The translations under genes were made by a program, and so were the position numbers. From Mesorhizobium wenxiniae (lineage in GTDB: Bacteria; Pseudomonadota; Alphaproteobacteria; Rhizobiales; Rhizobiaceae), in contig NZ_NPKH01000041.1 in assembly GCF_002284535.1 (NCBI RefSeq), forward strand, positions 91,065 to 155,064: 64,000 bases of DNA, written 5' to 3'. This document shows positions 27,938-36,949 of this stretch, one piece after another (position 1 is the stretch's first letter; each line of letters begins with the position of its first letter). Under the pieces are notes generated by a model that saw nothing but the letters and a program-made list of their open reading frames with translations, was not told where the DNA came from and searched no databases.

Positions 27938-28846
27938 ATGGCTCCTTTGCTTAAACGGGCGCGCGTTTTCAGAATGGCGCTTGGGGCCGCGATCGGCCTT
28001 GCCCTGGCCTTTGCCGCATTGCTGCCGGTCCGTGCCGCAGAAGGCCCGGAGGTCTTTGCGGACCCGTCGAAGATAGCGGCCATCGGCGGTTCGATCACCG
28101 AGATCGTCTTTGCGCTCGGCGAGCAGGATCGGCTGGTCGCTCGCGATTCGACCAGCCGTTATCCCGAGGCGGCGCTCAAGCTGCCTGACGTCGGTTACAT
28201 GCGCCAACTGTCGCCGGAAGGTGTCCTGTCGGTCAATCCGTCGGGCATCCTGGCGCTGCACGGCAGTGGGCCTAAGCAAGCTATCGACGTGCTGAAGAAA
28301 ACGAGCATTCCGTTCATCGAGGTGCCCGAGCGCTACGACCATGAAGGCATTCTCGAAAAGATCCGCATCGTCGGTAAGGCGCTTGGCGTAGACGCCAAGG
28401 CCGATGCGCTGGCAGCCGAGATCGATGCCAAGTTGAAGGCCGCCGAAAAGCAGACCGCTTCGATCAAGGACCGCACGCGCGTCCTGTTCGTGCTGTCGAT
28501 GCAGGGCGGCAAGATTCTCGCTTCCGGCAGCGACACTGCCGCCGACGGCATCATCAAGCTTTCCGGCGGTGTCAACGCGGTTGACGGCTTCTCCGGCTAC
28601 AAGCAATTGTCCGACGAGGCTGTTATCACCGCCAGGCCCGACGTGATCCTGATGATGAACAATGCCGGTGCTGCCGCATCGGATGACGAATTGTTCGCGA
28701 ACCCGTCCATCCTGTCGACACCGGCGGGTGCCGCGCGCAAGGTGGTCCGCATGGATGGCGGCTATCTGCTCGGCTTCGGGCCGCGCACGGCCGACGTCAT
28801 CCACGACCTTGCCGCCTCGCTTTATGGCGGGCAGGCCGAGGACTGA
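27938..28846 (+). CDS. hmuT: Heme ABC transporter periplasmic binding protein
   Basis: A 302-residue type III (BtuF/HmuT-like) binding protein. A signal sequence ends VRAAEGPE. SKIAAIGGSITEIVFALGEQDRLVARDSTS is the classic N-lobe opening, the YPEAALKLPDVGY segment carries the Tyr used to hold heme iron, and a long linking helix joins the lobes. It carries heme from the receptor to HmuUV. GAGGA precedes the ATG. It ends 11 bp before hmuU. Confidence 0.93.
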   Translation: MAPLLKRARVFRMALGAAIGLALAFAALLPVRAAEGPEVFADPSKIAAIGGSITEIVFALGEQDRLVARDSTSRYPEAALKLPDVGYMRQLSPEGVLSVNPSGILALHGSGPKQAIDVLKKTSIPFIEVPERYDHEGILEKIRIVGKALGVDAKADALAAEIDAKLKAAEKQTASIKDRTRVLFVLSMQGGKILASGSDTAADGIIKLSGGVNAVDGFSGYKQLSDEAVITARPDVILMMNNAGAAASDDELFANPSILSTPAGAARKVVRMDGGYLLGFGPRTADVIHDLAASLYGGQAED

Positions 28847-28857
28847 GCGGGCACCCG

Positions 28858-29958
28858 ATGGTGGATCAATCGATCGCTGGTGCGGGCACTATGGCGACAG
28901 CATCCGACGGCGACCGTTCGGGGCGCGCGCGCATCGTCATCCTGCTTTTGTGCCTGGGGCTTGCCATTGCCGTGATGCTGTCGCTGACCTCAGGCGCATC
29001 CGATGCCTCGGCCGTCAGCGTCGTCGGCGACTGGCTGGTGGGTGCAGCGCCCGGCAATGCGGCGCTGAGCGCCCGCGACCGCCTGATCGTCTACGACATC
29101 CGCCTGCCGCGCGTCATCCTCGGTGTGCTGATCGGCGCCGCACTTGCCGTCTCCGGCGCGGTCATGCAAGGGCTGTTCCGCAATCCGCTGGCAGACCCCG
29201 GTCTCATCGGCGTTTCGGCTGGATCGAGCCTCGGCGCGGTGGCCGTTATCGTGCTTGGCGCCACGGCGCTGGCACCGATGACCTCGGTGCTGGGCACACT
29301 CGCCCTGCCGCTGGCGGCGTTCTGCGGCGGGCTCGCGACGACATTGGTGCTTTATCAGGTCGCCACCCGGCACGGCCAAACCTCGGTCGCCACCATGCTG
29401 CTCGCCGGCATTGCGCTGGCGGCCCTTGCCATGGCGCTGACCGGTATCCTGATCTTCATGGCCGACGACCGGCAGTTGCGCGACTTGACCTTCTGGCAGC
29501 TTGGCTCGCTCGCCGGCGCGACCTGGCAGAAGATCGGCTCCGTCGGACCGATCATAGTGCTGGCGCTGGCGGCGATGCCGTTTCTGGCGCGCGGCCTCAA
29601 CGCGCTGGCGCTGGGCGAAGCCACCGCCGGCCATCTCGGCATCCCGGTGCAGCGGCTGAAATACACCGCCATCATCGGCGTTTCGGCCGCAGTTGGGGCA
29701 TCTGTCGCCGTCAGCGGCGGCATCGGATTTGTCGGCATCGTCGTGCCGCATTTGCTGCGCCTGGCTATCGGCCCGGACAATCGTTATTTGCTGCCGGCGT
29801 CGGCCCTGCTCGGCGCTTGCCTGCTGCTTCTGGCCGACGCCGTCGCCCGCACCATCGTGGCGCCGGCCGAGCTGCCGATCGGCATCGTCACCGCGATCGC
29901 CGGCGCTCCGTTCTTCCTCTGGATCCTGCTGCGCAAGCGTGGGGTCGTCGACCTGTGA
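28858..29958 (+). CDS. hmuU: Heme ABC transporter permease
   Basis: A 366-residue FecCD/BtuC-type permease with about ten membrane helices. Family signatures are RLPRVILGVLIGAALAVSGAVMQGLFRNPLADPGLIGVS near the N-terminus and the coupling loop GIGFVGIVVPHLLRLAIGPDNR late in the protein. With HmuT and HmuV it forms the inner-membrane heme importer. Unlike the tight hmuS-T-U spacing, 258 bp containing a repeat element separate it from hmuV. Confidence 0.93.
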   Translation: MVDQSIAGAGTMATASDGDRSGRARIVILLLCLGLAIAVMLSLTSGASDASAVSVVGDWLVGAAPGNAALSARDRLIVYDIRLPRVILGVLIGAALAVSGAVMQGLFRNPLADPGLIGVSAGSSLGAVAVIVLGATALAPMTSVLGTLALPLAAFCGGLATTLVLYQVATRHGQTSVATMLLAGIALAALAMALTGILIFMADDRQLRDLTFWQLGSLAGATWQKIGSVGPIIVLALAAMPFLARGLNALALGEATAGHLGIPVQRLKYTAIIGVSAAVGASVAVSGGIGFVGIVVPHLLRLAIGPDNRYLLPASALLGACLLLLADAVARTIVAPAELPIGIVTAIAGAPFFLWILLRKRGVVDL

Positions 29959-30035
29959 GAGACCGTTTGGAAACTCTACTCTGTCGGCCATCTGATGGCG
30001 TTTTCTGCGCTTCCGGTGCTCACGGACCAGCGCAT

Positions 30036-30155
30036 GACCCCGGAAACCGATTTCGGTTTCCGGAAAGGATCATGCGCAAATGCAAAGTGTTAGAGCGTCC
30101 TTTGCGCGTCCAATTGGACGCGCAGCGCTCTAATGTCCGCTGCGCTCCGGTTCTC
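30036..30155. repeat. Two-hairpin palindromic repeat inserted between hmuU and hmuV
   Basis: The first hairpin is cggaaaccga-tt-tcggtttccg (30041-30062). The second (30092-30131) has arms agagcg/cgctct enclosing a perfect 22-bp palindrome (30103-30124, half-site tgcgcgtccaa). A degraded relative lies near 4303-4361. It sits inside an otherwise continuous operon. The ABC ATPase reading frame starts cleanly after it. Confidence 0.75.
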
Positions 30156-30216
30156 GGAACCACCACCATATGACTCCCCAGAGCGAATTTCGAAACGGTC
30201 TGTGAGAGGGGTTTGC

Positions 30217-31005
30217 ATGATCGAAGCACGGGATGTCTCGGTGGCGATCGGCGGCAAGCGGATCGTCGCCAATGTCGATTTCGACATGCGGCCCGGCGAA
30301 ATCGCGGCCATCGTCGGCCCCAACGGTTCCGGCAAGACGACCTTACTGAGGGCATTGTCCGGCGATCTTGCCTATTCGGGAGAGGTCACCATCAACGGCC
30401 GCGACCTGTCGGTGATGAAGCCGGTCGAGGCAGCGACGATGCGCGCCGTGCTGCCTCAGGCGACGACGCTGTCCTTTCCGTTCACTGTGCGCGAGATCGT
30501 CAGGCTCGGCCTGCTCGGCGGGTGCTCGGGCGCGCTGCCGGGCGAGGCCCAGCGCCTGCCCGAACGGGCGCTGGCGCGCGTCGATCTCGACGGCTTTGCC
30601 GGCCGGTTCTACCAGGAGCTTTCGGGCGGCGAGCAGCAGCGCGTGCAGTTGGCCCGTGTGCTCTGCCAGGTCTGGGCGCCGGTCCTCGACGGCAAACCGC
30701 GCTATCTCTTCCTCGACGAGCCGGTTTCCAGCCTCGACATCAAGCACCAATTGATCATCATGAACATCGCCCGCGAATTCGCCACAAGGGGCGGCGGCGT
30801 GGTCGCCATCCTGCACGACCTCAATTTGACGGCCATGTATGCCGACCGGATTCTCGTCATGCATCGCGGCAGGCTTGCCGCCACCGGCTCACCGCAGGAC
30901 GTGCTGAGCGACGATCTGATCGAAAGAGTGTTCGATTGCCGGCTGAGGGTCGGCATGCTGCCGGCCGGAGACATGCCGTTCGTCCTGCCGCAGTCCGCGG
31001 CGTAA
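30217..31005 (+). CDS. hmuV: Heme ABC transporter ATPase
   Basis: A 262-residue ABC ATPase. Walker A GPNGSGKTT lies near residue 35, the Q-loop in VLPQATTLSF, signature LSGGEQQRV near 137, Walker B YLFLDEPVSSLD near 166, and the switch His in ILHDLN. It is of the FepC/HmuV class. It powers heme import through HmuU. ATG 30217 follows GAGAGGGG; the open frame continues upstream through the repeat to 30133 and is not credible. Confidence 0.93.
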   Translation: MIEARDVSVAIGGKRIVANVDFDMRPGEIAAIVGPNGSGKTTLLRALSGDLAYSGEVTINGRDLSVMKPVEAATMRAVLPQATTLSFPFTVREIVRLGLLGGCSGALPGEAQRLPERALARVDLDGFAGRFYQELSGGEQQRVQLARVLCQVWAPVLDGKPRYLFLDEPVSSLDIKHQLIIMNIAREFATRGGGVVAILHDLNLTAMYADRILVMHRGRLAATGSPQDVLSDDLIERVFDCRLRVGMLPAGDMPFVLPQSAA

Positions 31006-31099
31006 GGCTGGTCGCCGGCCTGCAAATGCGGTTTTCCGCGCGTTCGGTGCCTTGCATTTGCCAACGTCCGCGCTGCCCCTCCTCGCCTTGCCGGGCACT

Positions 31100-31206
31100 T
31101 CTCCCCGTATAGTGACGGTGGCCGCAAAGCCGGCTCTCTTTTGCAACGCTGGCGATTGGCGAAATCATGACGGGAGCGTCCCTCTCCCCGTCACTATACG
31201 GGGAGA
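31100..31206. repeat. Perfect 18-bp inverted repeat downstream of hmuV
   Basis: tctccccgtatagtgacg (31100-31117) and its exact reverse complement (31189-31206) enclose 71 bp. It lies between the convergent ends of hmuV and rirA and may act as a two-way terminator. The surrounding gap 31006-31299 shows no gene. Confidence 0.65.
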
Positions 31207-31299
31207 GGATGCCGACAGGCAGGTGAGGGACAGCGCAAGCGCTCGGAAAGAGGGGGCGAATTCAACCTGAAGTGATCCCTTGGTTGCGGCGATCGAAAA

Positions 31300-31761
31300 T
31301 CAGGCGGCCGGCGCCCTTTGCACCAGCATGTCGATGCCGAGCAGGTGCCGCACATTCGGGCGCGCCGCCACCATGTCGGCGATCGTATAGCGCTCGAGGA
31401 CGGAGAAGAACGCATTGAGCGCCTCGCGCAGCGCTGAATTCAGTGCGCAACTGTCGACCAGCGGACATTCGGCGGCGTCGTTCTCGAAGCATTCAGCCAT
31501 GGCGAAGCTTTCTTCGGTCACGCGCACGACGTCGAACAGTGTGATCGATTCGGCCGGGCGGCCGAGCCTGACACCGCCGTTCCTGCCGCGGACCGTCTCG
31601 ACCAGACCATGCTCGACCAGAGGCTGCAGGATCTTGAAAAGAAAGAGTTCGGACACCGAGTAGGCGGCAGCGATCTCTGGGATGCGGCTCAGCCGGTCGG
31701 TATTTGCAGCGCAATACATCAGAATGCGCATGGCGTAGTTGGTCTGGCGTGTCAGCCGCAT
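31300..31761 (-). CDS. rirA: Rhizobial iron regulator RirA (Rrf2 family, Fe-S)
   Basis: A 153-residue Rrf2 protein. The N-terminus MRLTRQTNYAMRILMYCAAN and the run SELFLFKILQPLVEHGLVE are characteristic of RirA. Three cysteines in CFENDAAECPLVDSC are the Fe-S ligands. RirA represses iron and heme uptake genes when iron is sufficient, which suits its place beside the hmu genes. ATG 31761 has a GAGGA site; the longer frame to 31878 is rejected. A TGA-N9-TCA site 80 bp upstream suggests autoregulation. Confidence 0.95.
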   Translation of the reverse strand: MRLTRQTNYAMRILMYCAANTDRLSRIPEIAAAYSVSELFLFKILQPLVEHGLVETVRGRNGGVRLGRPAESITLFDVVRVTEESFAMAECFENDAAECPLVDSCALNSALREALNAFFSVLERYTIADMVAARPNVRHLLGIDMLVQRAPAA

Positions 31762-31840
31762 TTTGTCCTCACGAAGCAGTAGCTCAGGCCCAATATGGCC
31801 TATACCTTGGAATAATTCCAGACAAGCACCGCATGATAGA

Positions 31841-31855
31841 TGAACATTCGTGTCA
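31841..31855. promoter_or_regulatory. IRO-like site upstream of rirA
   Basis: TGA-acattcgtg-TCA matches the TGA-N9-TCA iron-responsive operator motif, 80 bp upstream of the rirA start. It fits RirA autoregulation, but a chance match is possible. Confidence 0.45.
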
Positions 31856-31959
31856 AGTTTGTGTGGGCGGTCGTGCAAACCATAATCCTGATATGGCGCG
31901 CATTCGGGTGGGCGGATTACTAAGTTAAGTCCGCGAGATCGACCAGGAGCAGTTCATCC

Positions 31960-33255
31960 ATGTCACAATCAGCACCGGCTTTGGCATCCGCTCGGTTCGA
32001 TGCCGACGCGGAGGCCAAGCTTTCGGCGCTTCGGCGCACCAAGTTCGTCGCCACCGCAGCGCTCGCGCTCTGCGTCCTCATCTTTGCGGTGGCCAAGTCG
32101 TTCGAGGGCCGTTTTGCCTGGCTGGGCTTCGTCGCCGCTTTCGCCGAGGCGGCGACGATCGGCGGGCTGGCCGACTGGTATGCGGTGGTGGCGCTGTTCA
32201 GACGGCCGCTCGGCCTGCCGATCCCGCACACCGCGATCATTCCGGAGAACCAGAACCGCATCGCCGACAATCTCGGCCGCTTCATCGAGGTCAATTTCCT
32301 GGCGCCCGAGCCGGTGCGCGAAAAGCTTGCCGAGGTCGACTTTTCCGCGCTCGTCGCCGACTGGCTGGCCGACCAGAACCGCGCCGCCGATCTGTCGCAT
32401 TTCGTCGGCCGGCTGGTGCCGCAGACACTGGCGGCGGTCGAGCAATCCGGCCTGCGCGGCTTCGTCACCAGCCGCATGCTGGAGCAGATCGAAAAGGTGC
32501 CGCTGGCGCCGCTCGCCGCCGAGTTGCTGTCGGCTCTGACCGATGATCGCCGCCACCAAAGACTGTTCGACGAATTCACCAAGGTCGTTGGCCGCTTCCT
32601 GAGCGACGACCAGGCGCTGGCAACGATGCGCGAGAAGATCCGCGAGGAACTGCCGTCGCTGTTCAATCTGTTTCGCGCCGACGCCTATCTGCTGAAGAAG
32701 ATCGTCGCCTCCGCCGGTTCGCTGCTCGACGAGGTGAGGGCCGATCCCGATCACCCGATGCGCGCCGAGTTCGACCGTTTTGTCCTGACCTTCGTCGAGC
32801 GGCTGAGGACGTCCAAGCAATACGCCAAACGCGCCGAGAAACTGAAGCGCGATTTTCTCGCCCGGCCGGAGCTGAAGGCGCTGGCCGGCTATATGTGGGA
32901 AAGCCTCAGTGTGTTTATCGAGCAGGACGCCAAGGCGCCGAATTCGATGATCCGCGCCCATCTCGCCAACATGTTCGTCGAGGTCGGCCGCCATCTTGCC
33001 GGCGACGCACAGATCAGGGCCGACATGAACCAGGGGTTCGTCGTAGCGCTGTCGTCTTTCGTCGAAAGCCAGAAGAGCGGCGTCTCGAAATTCATCGCCG
33101 ATCAGGTTAAGCGTTGGGACCTTGCCCAGCTTACCAGGCTGATCGAGATGAACATCGGCAGGGACCTGCAATATATCCGCTTCAACGGCATGGTCATCGG
33201 CGGCATTGCCGGCGTCGTGCTCCATACCGCGGAACGGCTGTTCCTCGTCGACTGA
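31960..33255 (+). CDS. DUF445 family membrane protein
   Basis: A 431-residue DUF445 (YjiN-like) protein. An N-terminal helix (FVATAALALCVLIFAVAKSF) is followed by AAFAEAATIGGLADWYAVVALFRRPLG, the conserved family segment. A long helical domain and a C-terminal membrane helix (FNGMVIGGIAGVVLHTAERL) complete it. Function is unknown; the family is predicted to be an inner-membrane protein with a large helical periplasmic or cytosolic body. An AGGAG site precedes ATG 31960. Confidence 0.88.
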   Translation: MSQSAPALASARFDADAEAKLSALRRTKFVATAALALCVLIFAVAKSFEGRFAWLGFVAAFAEAATIGGLADWYAVVALFRRPLGLPIPHTAIIPENQNRIADNLGRFIEVNFLAPEPVREKLAEVDFSALVADWLADQNRAADLSHFVGRLVPQTLAAVEQSGLRGFVTSRMLEQIEKVPLAPLAAELLSALTDDRRHQRLFDEFTKVVGRFLSDDQALATMREKIREELPSLFNLFRADAYLLKKIVASAGSLLDEVRADPDHPMRAEFDRFVLTFVERLRTSKQYAKRAEKLKRDFLARPELKALAGYMWESLSVFIEQDAKAPNSMIRAHLANMFVEVGRHLAGDAQIRADMNQGFVVALSSFVESQKSGVSKFIADQVKRWDLAQLTRLIEMNIGRDLQYIRFNGMVIGGIAGVVLHTAERLFLVD

Positions 33256-33351
33256 GCTGCGATGTGTTGCGCCTCCGAATGGACCGCGAAGCTCCAGTGC
33301 CCTATTGTTCTCTTCAGGTGCCGCATTCGCAGCAACAGGGGAGAAACCAGC

Positions 33352-33780
33352 ATGGCAAAGCGACCGGAATCCGACACCTTCATGGACATATTCGGCAGGT
33401 TCGGCCGCGACCTGAAGCTGCCGAACGTCGATGTCGAGGCGATCCTCAACCATCATCGCAAGAACCTTGAGGCACTGGAAAAATCAGCCAGGGCGAGTGC
33501 CGCCGGAGCGTCGTCGCTGCTCTCCAGACAGCGCGAGATGCTGCAGGACACACTGCACGAGATCGCCGACATGGCGCAGAGCTACAGGGCGCCGGGCGAT
33601 CCTCGGGAGTTGATGGCCAAGCAAGCCGCGTTTGCCAGGAAATCCTTCGAGACCGCATTGAAGAATGCCGGCGAGGTGGCCGAACTGACCAGGAAATCCG
33701 GCACCGAATCGGTCGAGATCCTGCGCGATCGCATCAAGGAGGCGATGGCGGAAATCCGCAGCAGCTACGATAAGAAGTAA
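33352..33780 (+). CDS. Phasin family protein (polyhydroxybutyrate granule-associated)
   Basis: A 142-residue, highly helical protein without cysteines. It shows the phasin pattern: NVDVEAILNHHRKNLEALEKSARASAAG, repeated amphipathic helices, and AELTRKSGTESVEILRDRIKEAM near the end. Phasins coat polyhydroxyalkanoate granules. ATG 33352 follows GGGGAGA. A MaoC-type hydratase gene follows 246 bp later, which also fits fatty acyl/PHA metabolism. Confidence 0.82.
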   Translation: MAKRPESDTFMDIFGRFGRDLKLPNVDVEAILNHHRKNLEALEKSARASAAGASSLLSRQREMLQDTLHEIADMAQSYRAPGDPRELMAKQAAFARKSFETALKNAGEVAELTRKSGTESVEILRDRIKEAMAEIRSSYDKK

Positions 33781-34026
33781 GCTGTTCCCACACCAAAGCA
33801 GGCGGATTTTTCTCCCGTCATGTCCGGCTCCTGAAAGCCGTATTGTTGGTCCTTGGCCCCGGCGGGGCGCACAAGTGTCCTCTTGCCCGGATGAACCTGT
33901 TTCCGGCGCTCGACACCGGCACCGACGCGATCCGGTCTGGGATACCGCAGCGGAAGGCGCGGAGCGAATTGACAGAGGCGGCCGGTTCGTGGTCCGGAGG
34001 CAGGGCAAGCGATCGGGAAAGCAGGA

Positions 34027-34527
34027 ATGACGCAAACACGGCTGAGGACGCCGCCGACCTACGAACAGCTCAGGACGATGACAGGGCAGGAACTTGGCGT
34101 GTCGGACTGGACGACGGTCGACCAGAGCCGCATCGACCAGTTCGCCGAATGTACGGGCGACCGCCAATGGATCCATGTCGATCCAGAGCGGGCGAAGCGG
34201 CAGAGCCCGTTTCGCGCCACCATCGCGCATGGCTATCTAACGCTGTCGATCATCGGCGCGCTGGCGCTCGATATGGGCATCGTGCCCGAAAACACGCAAG
34301 CCGTCTTCAACTATGGTTTTGACAAGGTGCGGTTCCTGGCGCCGGTCAGGGCCGGCGCACGCATCAGGCTGCGCATCACGCTTTTGTCCATGGAGGACAA
34401 AGGCCCCGGCCAATATCTGATGAAGGCCGCCAACATCGTTGAGATCGAAGGTGAGCAGAAGCCGGCGCTGACCGCCGAAACGCTGGTTATGCTCTATGAG
34501 CGGCGGCGCAGGCGGGCAGGGGCGTGA
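34027..34527 (+). CDS. MaoC-like (R)-enoyl-CoA hydratase / NodN-type dehydratase
   Basis: A 166-residue hot-dog fold protein. The hydratase-2 motif is clear: FAECTGDRQWIHVDPERA with Asp/His catalytic residues, then SPFRATIAHGYLTLSI and NYGFDKVRFLAPVRAGARI. It hydrates trans-enoyl-CoA to the (R)-3-hydroxy form, or a related acyl substrate. Its length and sequence are those of the NodN subgroup. The preceding gap 33781-34026 shows nothing. Confidence 0.85.
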   Translation: MTQTRLRTPPTYEQLRTMTGQELGVSDWTTVDQSRIDQFAECTGDRQWIHVDPERAKRQSPFRATIAHGYLTLSIIGALALDMGIVPENTQAVFNYGFDKVRFLAPVRAGARIRLRITLLSMEDKGPGQYLMKAANIVEIEGEQKPALTAETLVMLYERRRRRAGA

Positions 34528-34561
34528 GGGGCGAAGCGCTGCATTTTCGTGACAGCAAAAA

Positions 34562-35965
34562 TCAACGCGACATCGCCTCTTCGAGCGTCCTGAAAATTCT
34601 CTCGTCTGCTGACTGCGCGACGTTGAAGCGCAGGAAACGGCTGGCAGTTTGGGACAGGCTGAACGCATTGCCGGGCGCCAGAACGACATTGGCCGACAAG
34701 GCGCGGCGGGCCATTTCAGCTGCATCCACGTCTTCCGGCAGGCTGCACCACAAAAACATGCCGGCCGGCTGGTCGATCCACGGCGTGATGCCGATTGCCT
34801 TCAGGCGGATGCTTGTCTCAGCCATGGCGCGTGAAAGCCGCGTGCGCAGCAAATCCACGTGCTTGCGATAGCTGCCGTCCTTCAGCAGCGTCAGCACCAG
34901 TTCGGAGGCAAGCCGTCCGCCGCCGAAGGACGTGGCGATCTTGAGGTCGGTCAGCCCTTCCATCCAGTCGCGCGGAGCCGCGATGAAGCCGCAGCGCACC
35001 GACGCCGAAAGCGTCTTGGAGAAGCTGCCGATATGGACGACGCGACCAAGGCCGTCGAACGCCGCCAGCCTGGGTGCGGGCGTGTGTTCGAAGTCGGCAA
35101 AGATATCGTCTTCGATGATCGTCAGATCCGATTGGTCGGCGAGCTTGAGCAATCGATGGGCGACGACCGGCGACAGAATTGCACCCGTTGGATTGTGAAG
35201 CGCAGAATTGGTGATGTAGAGGCGCGGCCGGTGCTCGAGCAGCGCCTGCCCAAACAGCTCAATATCCGGCCCCGACGGCGTATAGGGAACGCCGATCACG
35301 TTGGCCCGGTGAGCGCGCAACAGGGCATGGAAGTTGAAATAGCAGGGGTCGTCCACCAGCACCGTGTCGCCCGGCTCGAGCAGGAACCGGCAGAGGAGGT
35401 CGATGGCCTGGGTGCCCGATTCCGTCAGCATGATCTGGTCGGGAGAGGCTTCGATGCCGTGCTCTGCCATGCGCCGTGCGAGCAGATGACGCAGCGGCGG
35501 CAGCCCGAGCGGGGTGCCGTAATCCGTCAGCGTGACATCATCGCCGCGTGCCATTGTCCGCAGTGCCCGGCGCAATCCAGCTTCCGGCATCCACGAGGCA
35601 GGCAGCCAGCCGCAGCCGGGTTTGAGCACGCCGTCGCCGGCTTCCAGCGACTGGCGCGAAACCCAGAGCGGATCGACAGCACGGTCAAGCCTGGGGCCGA
35701 TCTCGGCCAGTGACAAGGGAGCCAGCGGTCCGGCGGCATAAAAACCCGAACCTGGACGCGAGCGGATGATTCCCTCCGCCGCAAGGCGCTCATAGGCTTC
35801 GACCACGGTGGATTTGGAAACCTGCATGGTTCTCGCGAAAGCCCGGATCGAAGGCAGTCGTGTTCCCGGTGTCAGGCTGCGCGCGGCGATCCTGTGCCTG
35901 ATCGTCGACATGACACTTTCGACAAGCGTCACGCTGCCCTTACTTGCCGTCGCCTGCTCGTGCAT
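34562..35965 (-). CDS. MocR-type regulator (GntR winged helix fused to class I aminotransferase domain)
   Basis: 467 residues. GntR DNA-binding domain (TIRHRIAARSLTPGTRLPSIRAFA, SKSTVVEAYERLAAEGII), then an aminotransferase fold with YGTPLGLPPLRHLLARR, DDPCYFNFHALLRAH and the PLP-lysine in HIGSFSKTLSASVRCGF. MocR regulators sense PLP-related or amino-acid ligands. It is divergent from the DMT exporter gene, its probable target, with a palindrome between them. Confidence 0.9.
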   Translation of the reverse strand: MHEQATASKGSVTLVESVMSTIRHRIAARSLTPGTRLPSIRAFARTMQVSKSTVVEAYERLAAEGIIRSRPGSGFYAAGPLAPLSLAEIGPRLDRAVDPLWVSRQSLEAGDGVLKPGCGWLPASWMPEAGLRRALRTMARGDDVTLTDYGTPLGLPPLRHLLARRMAEHGIEASPDQIMLTESGTQAIDLLCRFLLEPGDTVLVDDPCYFNFHALLRAHRANVIGVPYTPSGPDIELFGQALLEHRPRLYITNSALHNPTGAILSPVVAHRLLKLADQSDLTIIEDDIFADFEHTPAPRLAAFDGLGRVVHIGSFSKTLSASVRCGFIAAPRDWMEGLTDLKIATSFGGGRLASELVLTLLKDGSYRKHVDLLRTRLSRAMAETSIRLKAIGITPWIDQPAGMFLWCSLPEDVDAAEMARRALSANVVLAPGNAFSLSQTASRFLRFNVAQSADERIFRTLEEAMSR

Positions 35966-35987
35966 CCGTACTGCTCAACCTACCATG

Positions 35988-36005
35988 ACAGTTTTATCAA
36001 ACTGT
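35988..36005. promoter_or_regulatory. Candidate MocR operator
   Basis: acagttt-tatc-aaactgt forms a 7-bp dyad, with outer arms ctacca (35980-35985) and tggtag (36019-36024). It lies between the divergent MocR and exporter genes, an AT-rich island in GC-rich DNA. Operator function is inferred from position and symmetry. Confidence 0.5.
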
Positions 36006-36071
36006 ACCTCATTGTCTCTGGTAGCGCCATACGTCCGGCCCGATAGAGGGCGAGAACATCAGGAGCATGCG

Positions 36072-36935
36072 ATGGACAAGACGGCGGGTGGCTGGATCAA
36101 CGGATTTGTGGGCGTTCTGATTTTCAGCGGATCGCTTCCGGCAACGCGCGTGGCGGTGATGGATTTCGATCCGGCCTTCTTAACCGTCGCCCGTGCTGCC
36201 ACGGCAGGCATACTCGGCCTCGCGCTTCTGCTCATTTTTCGCCAGAAGCGTCCGGAGCGACGAGATCTGGTGTCACTGGCCATCGTGGCGCTCGGCGTCG
36301 TGGTCGGCTTTCCGCTGCTGACCGCGTTGGCGCTCAAGCACATCACCTCGGCCCATTCCATCATTTTCGTCGGCCTGTTGCCGCTGGCGACGGCGATCTT
36401 CGGCGTCATTCGCGGCGGCGATCGCCCCAAACCGGCCTTCTGGCTGTTTTCGTGCCTTGGCAGCGCGCTTGTTGCCGGTTTTGCGGTGACGCAAGGCGTT
36501 TCGGCCTCGCCGGTTGGCTACATACTGATGCTGGCCGCAATCATCCTGTGCGGACTGGGCTATGCGGAAGGAGCCACGCTGTCCCGCAAGCTTGGCGGCT
36601 GGCAAGTAATCTCGTGGGCGCTGGTGTTGTCGCTGCCGGTCATGCTGGCTCTGACGCTAATCACCATGCCGCCGTCGCTCGAAAGCGTCGGCAAGGCCGC
36701 CTGGATCGGCCTGGCCTATGTCTCGCTGTTCAGCATGCTGATCGGTTTTGTGTTCTGGTATCGCGGACTGGCGCAAGGCGGCATCGCTGCGGTCGGACAG
36801 TTGCAGCTTCTCCAGCCTTTCTTCGGCCTTGGGCTGGCGGCAATGCTGCTGCACGAGCAGGTCAGTCCTGCCATGATAGCGGTCACTGCTGCCGTCGTGC
36901 TATGCGTGGTCGGTGCGAAGAAATATGCGCGGTAG
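36072..36935 (+). CDS. EamA/DMT family transporter
   Basis: A 287-residue protein with ten predicted membrane helices in two EamA repeats (first repeat around GFVGVLIFSGSLPATRVAV, second around GYILMLAAIILCGLGYAEG). Such proteins usually export amino acids or metabolites. ATG 36072 has a perfectly spaced AGGAG at 36061-36065. It is divergently paired with a MocR regulator, a common arrangement for exporters switched on by their substrate. Confidence 0.9.
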   Translation: MDKTAGGWINGFVGVLIFSGSLPATRVAVMDFDPAFLTVARAATAGILGLALLLIFRQKRPERRDLVSLAIVALGVVVGFPLLTALALKHITSAHSIIFVGLLPLATAIFGVIRGGDRPKPAFWLFSCLGSALVAGFAVTQGVSASPVGYILMLAAIILCGLGYAEGATLSRKLGGWQVISWALVLSLPVMLALTLITMPPSLESVGKAAWIGLAYVSLFSMLIGFVFWYRGLAQGGIAAVGQLQLLQPFFGLGLAAMLLHEQVSPAMIAVTAAVVLCVVGAKKYAR

Positions 36936-36949
36936 GCGCCGGCCCTTCT

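Noticed and set aside
28662..30173. 503-codon plus-strand frame over hmuU
   Set aside because: Arg/Pro-rich out-of-frame translation of the hmuU region; HmuU is the convincing product.
31969..33456. 495-codon minus-strand frame over the DUF445 and phasin genes
   Set aside because: It spans two real plus-strand genes and has no recognisable protein features.
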